Shown: in pieces, positions 59,113 to 64,000 of the stretch
How the letters are laid out: each line of letters begins with the position of its first letter
How positions within the stretch are numbered: position 1 is the stretch's first letter
Source: Nocardia xishanensis NBRC 101358
GTDB taxonomy: Bacteria > Actinomycetota > Actinomycetes > Mycobacteriales > Mycobacteriaceae
DNA: 64,000 nucleotides
Reading direction: 5' to 3'
NCBI RefSeq assembly: GCF_001613365.1
Contig: NZ_BDCF01000018.1
Span: forward strand, 62,001 to 126,000
Notes under the pieces: model-generated
What the model saw: the letters and a program-made list of their open reading frames with translations, nothing else
Database searches by the model: none
What the model was told of the DNA's origin: nothing
Made by a program: the position numbers and the translations under genes

Positions 59113-61197
59113 TTACTGCTCCTGGTTCTCGTTGACCGCGTCGTCGGGATCCACGACGGCAAGGACGGCGCCGATGTCGACCTGCTGGCCGACGGTGACG
59201 TTGAGCGCGCTCAGCACGCCCGCGGTGGGCGCGGCGATGGTGTGCTCCATCTTCATCGCCTCCAGCCACAGAATCGGCTGCCCGGCGTCCACCCGGCCGC
59301 CGACCTCCGCGCCGAGCCGGATCACGCTGCCCGGCATGGGCGCGAGCAGCGAACCGGTGGCCACCTGGTCGGCCGGATCGCTGAAGCGCGGCAGCCTGCG
59401 CGCGCTCACCGGCCCGAGCGGCGAGTCGACGCAGACCAGATCGCCGTAGCGCGCGACGGTGAACGCCCGCCGCACCGGTCCGCGTTCGCCGGGCACGCTC
59501 AGCACAACACGCTCGGGGCTCAGCTCGACCAGCTCGAGACCCTCATGGCCGTCCACCGTCACGCCCGAGCGGGTGAATCGATAGCCGACCTCGTGCACGC
59601 CGCTCACGCGGCTCTCGTAGGACTTGCGCTGCGACTGCGAGGGCAGATTGCGCCAGCCGCTCGGCAGTCCGCCGCCGACCCGCGCCGCCACGCGGTTGGC
59701 CGCGGCGTCCGCGAGCGCGGCCGCGAGGATGGACAACGCCTCATCGGCCTCGGACGCCAAAGGCGCTGCGAGCGTGAACAATCCGTGCGTGTCGAAGAAC
59801 GCCGTGTCGGTGTCGCCCGCCAGGAAGGCGGGGTGGCGCAGCACCCGCACCAGCAGGTCGCGGTTGGTCACCAAGCCGTGGATGTGGGCGCGCTGCAAGG
59901 CCGTGGCGAGCAACCGGGCCGCCTCGGTCCTCGTCTCGGCGTAGGAGATGACCTTGGCCAGCATCGGGTCGTAGTGCACGCCGACGATCGAACCGTCGAC
60001 GACGCCGGTGTCCAGGCGCACGCCCGCTCGCTCGAGCAGATCGAATTCCGCTGTCACCGAGGGGATGTCGATCCGGTGCACGGTGCCGCTCTGCGGCTGC
60101 CAGTCGTGTGCGGGATCCTCGGCGTAGAGCCGGACCTCGATCGAATGCCCGCGCATGGCGGGCGGTTCGGCGGGCAGCCTGCCGCCGGCGGCCACCTCGA
60201 GTTGCAGGCGTACGAGATCCAGACCCGTGGTGCATTCCGTCACCGGATGTTCCACCTGGAGACGGGTGTTCATCTCCAGGAAGAAGAAATCACCCTGCTC
60301 GTCGGCGAGGAACTCGACGGTGCCTGCGCCGGTGTAGCCGATCGCGCCCGCGGCCAGCCGAGCCGCCTCGAACAGCCTCTCACGCATGCTCTGCCCATTG
60401 GCCATGCGCGCGGACCCTCCGTGGTCACGCTGCGCTACCGCCTCCGGGCCTGACGCGCGCATGGCGTCGATGCGCTCCACCAGCGGCGACGGCGCCTCCT
60501 CGACGACCTTCTGGTGGCGGCGCTGAATGGAGCACTCGCGCTCGCCGACCGACCAGATCGTGCCGTGCGTATCGGCCATCACCTGGACTTCGATGTGCCT
60601 GCCGGTCTCCAGGTAGCGCTCGCAGAACACGGTCGGATCGCCGAACGCGGACTCGGCCTCGCGCCGGGCCGCCGCGATCTGCGGTTCCAGATCGGCGAGC
60701 TCGCGCACCACCCGCATGCCGCGCCCGCCGCCACCGGCGGACGCCTTGATCAGTACCGGCAGGTGCGCCTCGGTGACCTCGGTCGGGTCCAGTTCGGCGA
60801 GCACCGGCACGCCCGCGGCGTCCATCATCTTCTTGGACGCGACCTTCGAGCCCATCTGCTCGATGGCCTCGATCGGCGGTCCGATCCAGATCAGACCCGC
60901 CGCCTGCACCGCCCGCGCGAATTCCGCGTTCTCCGAGAGGAATCCGTATCCGGGATGGATGGCGTCAGCCCCCGCGGAGAGCGCGGCCTCGACGATCAGC
61001 TCGCCGCGCAGGTAGGTCTCCGCGGGAGTGTTGCCGGGGAGCCGGACCGCGGCGTCGGCGTCACCGACGTGCGGAGCAGCGGCGTCCGCGTCGGAATACA
61101 CGGCGACGGTCGCGAGGCCCATGCGCCGGCACGTGGCGAAGACGCGGCGTGCGATCTCACCGCGATTGGCCACCAAAACGGTCGAAATTACATTCAC
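59113..61197 (-). CDS. accA2: Biotin-dependent acyl-CoA carboxylase alpha subunit (biotin carboxylase plus carrier)
   Basis: 694 residues from GTG 61197 (GAGG upstream), 7 bases after the beta-subunit stop. Biotin carboxylase domain at 1-475 (VLVANRGEIARRVF; KASAGGGGRGMR; FFLEMNTRLQVEHPVTE), a central domain and the biotinyl domain with K649 in EAMKMEH. Residues 246-270 are an extra 25-residue segment between VERIDA and MRERLFEAAR that the family normally lacks; this may or may not harm activity. Carboxylates an acyl-CoA, probably a 3-methyl-branched enoyl-CoA. Confidence 0.92.
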   Translation of the reverse strand: MNVISTVLVANRGEIARRVFATCRRMGLATVAVYSDADAAAPHVGDADAAVRLPGNTPAETYLRGELIVEAALSAGADAIHPGYGFLSENAEFARAVQAAGLIWIGPPIEAIEQMGSKVASKKMMDAAGVPVLAELDPTEVTEAHLPVLIKASAGGGGRGMRVVRELADLEPQIAAARREAESAFGDPTVFCERYLETGRHIEVQVMADTHGTIWSVGERECSIQRRHQKVVEEAPSPLVERIDAMRASGPEAVAQRDHGGSARMANGQSMRERLFEAARLAAGAIGYTGAGTVEFLADEQGDFFFLEMNTRLQVEHPVTECTTGLDLVRLQLEVAAGGRLPAEPPAMRGHSIEVRLYAEDPAHDWQPQSGTVHRIDIPSVTAEFDLLERAGVRLDTGVVDGSIVGVHYDPMLAKVISYAETRTEAARLLATALQRAHIHGLVTNRDLLVRVLRHPAFLAGDTDTAFFDTHGLFTLAAPLASEADEALSILAAALADAAANRVAARVGGGLPSGWRNLPSQSQRKSYESRVSGVHEVGYRFTRSGVTVDGHEGLELVELSPERVVLSVPGERGPVRRAFTVARYGDLVCVDSPLGPVSARRLPRFSDPADQVATGSLLAPMPGSVIRLGAEVGGRVDAGQPILWLEAMKMEHTIAAPTAGVLSALNVTVGQQVDIGAVLAVVDPDDAVNENQEQ
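60388..60462 (-). repeat. 75-bp in-frame insertion in the biotin carboxylase gene
   Basis: The segment adds codons 246-270 and is bordered by ATGCG on both sides (short direct repeat). It contains CGCGCGCATGGC followed closely by CAATG, a string also present in the mnhA-mnhC tandem repeat (18209-18220 and 18224). This suggests one repeat family, but the shared part is short. Confidence 0.55.
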
Positions 61198-61204
61198 GGC
61201 TGCC

Positions 61205-62803
61205 TCACATGCGGAAGACGCCGAAGCCGTCGGCGCCCTTGATCGGGGCATTGTGGATGGCCGACAGCGCCATGCCCAATACCGTGCGGGTGTCGCGGGG
61301 GTCGATGACGCCGTCGTCGTAGAGCCTGCCCGACATGAACATCGGCAGCGACTCGGCTTCGATCTGCGCCTCGATCATGGCGCGCATACCCGCGTCGGCT
61401 TCCTCGTTGAACGGCATGCCTTTCGCCTCGGCGGCGGCGCGGCCGACGATCGAGATGACACCGGCCAGCTGGGCACCGCCCATGACCGCGGATTTCGCAC
61501 TGGGCCAAGCGAATACGAAGCGCGGATCGTAGGCGCGACCGCACATGCCGTAATGCCCCGCTCCGTAGGAGGCGCCCATCAGCAGCGAGATGTGCGGCAC
61601 CTTCGAGTTGGATACGGCGTTGATCATCATCGCGCCGTGCTTGATGATGCCCTTCTGCTCGAACTCCTTGCCGACCATGTAGCCGGTCGTGTTGTGCAGG
61701 AACAACAGTGGCGTATCCGACTGGTTGGCCAGCTGGATGAACTGCGCCGCCTTCTGCGCCTCCTCGGAGAACAGCACGCCGCGCGCGTTGGCGAGGATGC
61801 CGACCGGATAGCCGTGCAGCTCGGCCCAACCGGTGACCAGGCTGCTGCCGTACAGCGGCTTGAACTCGTCGAAATCGGAGCCGTCGACGACGCGCGCGAT
61901 CACCTCGCGCGGATCGAACGGGATCTTCAGATCGGAGGGGACGATACCGAGCAGCTCCTCCTGGTCGAACAGCGGCTCGATCACCTCAGCGCGCGGCGCG
62001 GGACCCTGCTTCTTCCAGTTCAGGCGCTTGACGATGGACCGGCCGATGCGGATCGCGTCCTGCTCGTCGGCGGCCAGATAGTCGGCCAGACCCGATGTCC
62101 TGGCGTGCATTTCGGCGCCACCGAGGGATTCGTCGTCGGACTCCTCACCGGTGGCCATCTTCACCAGCGGCGGACCGCCGAGGAACACCTTGGAGCGTTC
62201 CTTGATCATCACCGTGTAGTCGGACATGCCGGGGATGTACGCGCCGCCCGCCGTGGAATTGCCGAACACCAGCGCGATGGTCGGAATGCCCATCGCGGAG
62301 AGCTTCGTCAGGTCGCGGAACATCCGGCCGCCGGGGACGAAAACCTCTTTCTGCGTGGGCAAATCGGCGCCGCCGGACTCGACCAGGCCGATCACCGGCA
62401 GGCGGTTCTCCATGGCGATGTCGTTCATGCGCAGGTTCTTGCGCAGCGTCCACGGGTTCGAGGTGCCGCCACGCACCGTGGGATCCGGTGCGACGATCAT
62501 GCATTCGACGCCTTCGACGATGCCGATGCCCGCAATCACGCTGCCGCCGACGTGGAAATCGCTGCCCCACGCGGCAAGCGGGCACAGCTCGAGGAACGGC
62601 GAATCCTCGTCGATGAGCAGTTCGATGCGCTCGCGCGCGGTCAGTTTGCCGCGCTTGCGGTGCCGCGCCATCTTGTCCGGGCCGCCGCCTGCGACGTTCT
62701 TGGCGAACTCGGCGCCGATCTCGGCGAGCTTGGCGTTCATCGCCTCCGCGGCGGCGCCGTACTCGGCCGAACCGCTGTCGAGCGTGCTACGCAAGATCGT
62801 CAT
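61205..62803 (-). CDS. accD2: Biotin-dependent acyl-CoA carboxylase beta subunit (carboxyltransferase)
   Basis: 532 residues. Two carboxyltransferase halves with the oxyanion Gly-Gly/Ala-Gly segments: NSTAGGAYIPGMSDY and MGASYGAGHYGMCGR. It carries the MccB-like motif GLVESGGADLP and the acyl-CoA-binding RGGTSNPWTLRKNLR. This is the methylcrotonyl/geranyl-CoA carboxylase subgroup of beta subunits, which fits a branched substrate. The ATG overlaps the stop of the next ACAD gene upstream (ATGA). Confidence 0.93.
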   Translation of the reverse strand: MTILRSTLDSGSAEYGAAAEAMNAKLAEIGAEFAKNVAGGGPDKMARHRKRGKLTARERIELLIDEDSPFLELCPLAAWGSDFHVGGSVIAGIGIVEGVECMIVAPDPTVRGGTSNPWTLRKNLRMNDIAMENRLPVIGLVESGGADLPTQKEVFVPGGRMFRDLTKLSAMGIPTIALVFGNSTAGGAYIPGMSDYTVMIKERSKVFLGGPPLVKMATGEESDDESLGGAEMHARTSGLADYLAADEQDAIRIGRSIVKRLNWKKQGPAPRAEVIEPLFDQEELLGIVPSDLKIPFDPREVIARVVDGSDFDEFKPLYGSSLVTGWAELHGYPVGILANARGVLFSEEAQKAAQFIQLANQSDTPLLFLHNTTGYMVGKEFEQKGIIKHGAMMINAVSNSKVPHISLLMGASYGAGHYGMCGRAYDPRFVFAWPSAKSAVMGGAQLAGVISIVGRAAAEAKGMPFNEEADAGMRAMIEAQIEAESLPMFMSGRLYDDGVIDPRDTRTVLGMALSAIHNAPIKGADGFGVFRM

Positions 62804-63963
62804 GACTGGTACCCCAATCGTTTGGCGGCGAGTGCGGTCAGGATCTCGGTGGTGCCACCGCCGATGCCGAGGATGCGGATGTCACGGTACTGGCGCTCCA
62901 CCTCGGATTCGCGCATGTAGCCGAGACCACCGAAGAGCTGGACGGCCTGGTTGGCCACCCACTCGCCCGCCTCGACGGCGGTGTTCTTGGCGAAGCAGAC
63001 TTCGGCGATCAGATCGGTCTCGCCATTGGCGCTGCGCTGCACCACATCTCGGGTGTAGACGCGGGCGACGTCGATGCGCCGGGCCATCTCGGTCACCGTG
63101 TTCTGCACGGCCTGCCTGCTGATCAGCGGGCGGCCGAAGGTCTCCCGGTTGCGCACCCATTCGAGGGTCAGCTCGAGGCAGCGCTGCGCCTGCGAATACG
63201 CCTGCACCGCGAGGCCGACCCGCTCGCTGACGAACGCGCCAGCGATCTGATAGAAGCCGGAATTCTCCGGGCCGACCAGATTTTCCACCGGCACCCGCAC
63301 GTCGACGTAGGACAGTTCCGCGGTGTCGGAGGCGCGCCAGCCCATCTTGTCCAGCTTGCGGCTGACGGTGAATCCGGGCGTGCCCTTCTCCACGACGAGC
63401 AGCGAGATGCCTCCCGAACCGGGTCCGCCGGTGCGCACCGCGGTGACCACGAAGTCGGCGCGACAGCCGGAGGTGATGTAGGTCTTCGCGCCGTTGACGA
63501 TGTAGTGGTCGCCGTCGCGGCGCGCGGTGGTGGTGAGGTGGCCGACGTCGGAGCCGCCGCCGGGCTCGGTGATGGCCAGCGAACCGATCTTCTCCCCGGC
63601 AAGGGTTGGGCGGGCGAAGCGCTCGATCAGGTCCTCGTTGCCCGAGGCGACGATGTGCGGCACCGAGATGCCGCAGGTGAACAGCGAGGCGAACAGCCCG
63701 CCGGAGGCGCCGACCTGGTGCATCTCCTCGCAGACGATCATGGCGTCCACGCCGTCGCCGCCGGAACCGCCCGCCGACTCGGGGAATTGCACGCCGAGCA
63801 GGCCGAGTGCGCCCGCCTTCTTGTGCAGCTCGCGCGGGATCTCGCCGTCGCGCTCCCAGTCGTCGAGGTACGGCAGGATCTCGCGCTCCACGAAACCACG
63901 CACCGTGGCGCGCAATTCGCGCCGCTCCGGTGTGTTCCACGGACTAGCTACGGCACCGGTCAT
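62800..63963 (-). CDS. fadE13: Acyl-CoA dehydrogenase, first gene of the operon in view
   Basis: 387 residues. ACAD signatures GVQFPESAGGSGGDG, LAITEPGGGSDVGHL, NGAKTYITSG, ISRQAVQNTV and QLFGGLGYMRE with the catalytic-loop region. GGAG lies eight bases before the ATG. It differs from the other ACAD of the operon, so the two may act on different intermediates, as in acyclic terpenoid (Atu) or leucine (Liu) pathways. Only 37 bases upstream are in the window, so the promoter is not seen. Confidence 0.9.
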   Translation of the reverse strand: MTGAVASPWNTPERRELRATVRGFVEREILPYLDDWERDGEIPRELHKKAGALGLLGVQFPESAGGSGGDGVDAMIVCEEMHQVGASGGLFASLFTCGISVPHIVASGNEDLIERFARPTLAGEKIGSLAITEPGGGSDVGHLTTTARRDGDHYIVNGAKTYITSGCRADFVVTAVRTGGPGSGGISLLVVEKGTPGFTVSRKLDKMGWRASDTAELSYVDVRVPVENLVGPENSGFYQIAGAFVSERVGLAVQAYSQAQRCLELTLEWVRNRETFGRPLISRQAVQNTVTEMARRIDVARVYTRDVVQRSANGETDLIAEVCFAKNTAVEAGEWVANQAVQLFGGLGYMRESEVERQYRDIRILGIGGGTTEILTALAAKRLGYQS

Positions 63964-64000
63964 GAGAGAAACTCCACGGGGATATCGAGGTGACGGGACC

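Overview
This is a high-GC actinobacterial chromosome segment, most likely from Nocardia or a close mycolate-containing relative. The evidence is the uniformly high GC, many GTG/TTG starts, frequent ATGA/GTGA overlaps, a KasA-like condensing enzyme and a mycobacterial-type FabH. Many genes run in the order remembered from Mycobacterium tuberculosis Rv0422c-Rv0437c (psd, pssA, AAA ATPase, ybdK-like ligase, sodC, LytR_C protein, DUF3263, def, GNAT, xthA, thiC, thiD) and Rv0971c-Rv0975c (echA7-fadE12-accA2-accD2-fadE13). The genus call is inference; no search was run. I see no rRNA, tRNA, CRISPR array, transposase or prophage. The window reads as ordinary chromosome. No gene-free stretch exceeds 300 bases.

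Layout. 1-5.0 kb (minus strand): a ClpC2-like regulator with twin palindromes, an ECF41 sigma factor with its flavoprotein partner, phosphatidylethanolamine synthesis (pssA-psd) and a small stress membrane protein. 5.2-11.5 kb: fabH, a SRPBCC protein, then a signalling module in which a receiver domain is fused to a flavin reductase, beside a cyclic-nucleotide-domain histidine kinase and a UBP zinc finger. 11.6-21.4 kb: a two-domain AAA ATPase, a polytopic membrane protein and the Mnh/Mrp sodium/proton antiporter operon. 21.5-28.6 kb: PAP2-family enzyme, YbdK-like ligase, SodC, envelope and regulatory proteins, deformylase, GNAT and exonuclease III. 28.7-35.7 kb: homogentisate catabolism (hmgA-fahA), an MMPL transporter, two TetR regulators and a VOC protein. 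35.9-45.5 kb: thiC under a TPP riboswitch, a TetR/KAS divergent pair, a thioesterase, a TetR/epoxide hydrolase pair, a Zur-type COG0523 GTPase and thiD. 45.7-51.4 kb: an oxidative cluster (TetR, DUF4873, two AurF-like proteins of which one has lost metal ligands, Baeyer-Villiger monooxygenase, SDR). 51.6-55.8 kb: a methyltransferase and a GT2-GtrA/GT39 pair. 55.9-64 kb: an internally deleted NAD-binding protein and a TetR-echA-fadE-accA-accD-fadE operon.

Three themes cross the window. First, many transcription units, including all five independently transcribed TetR genes, have a TANNNT-like -10 box 6-7 bases before the start codon with no Shine-Dalgarno sequence, so they look leaderless. Second, several of these promoters carry palindromes over the -35/-10 elements (ClpC2-like gene, TetR/KAS pair, epoxide hydrolase TetR, Zur box). 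Third, short repeats occur between and inside genes, including a 57-bp tandem repeat bridging mnhA and mnhC and a 75-bp in-frame insertion in the biotin carboxylase gene.
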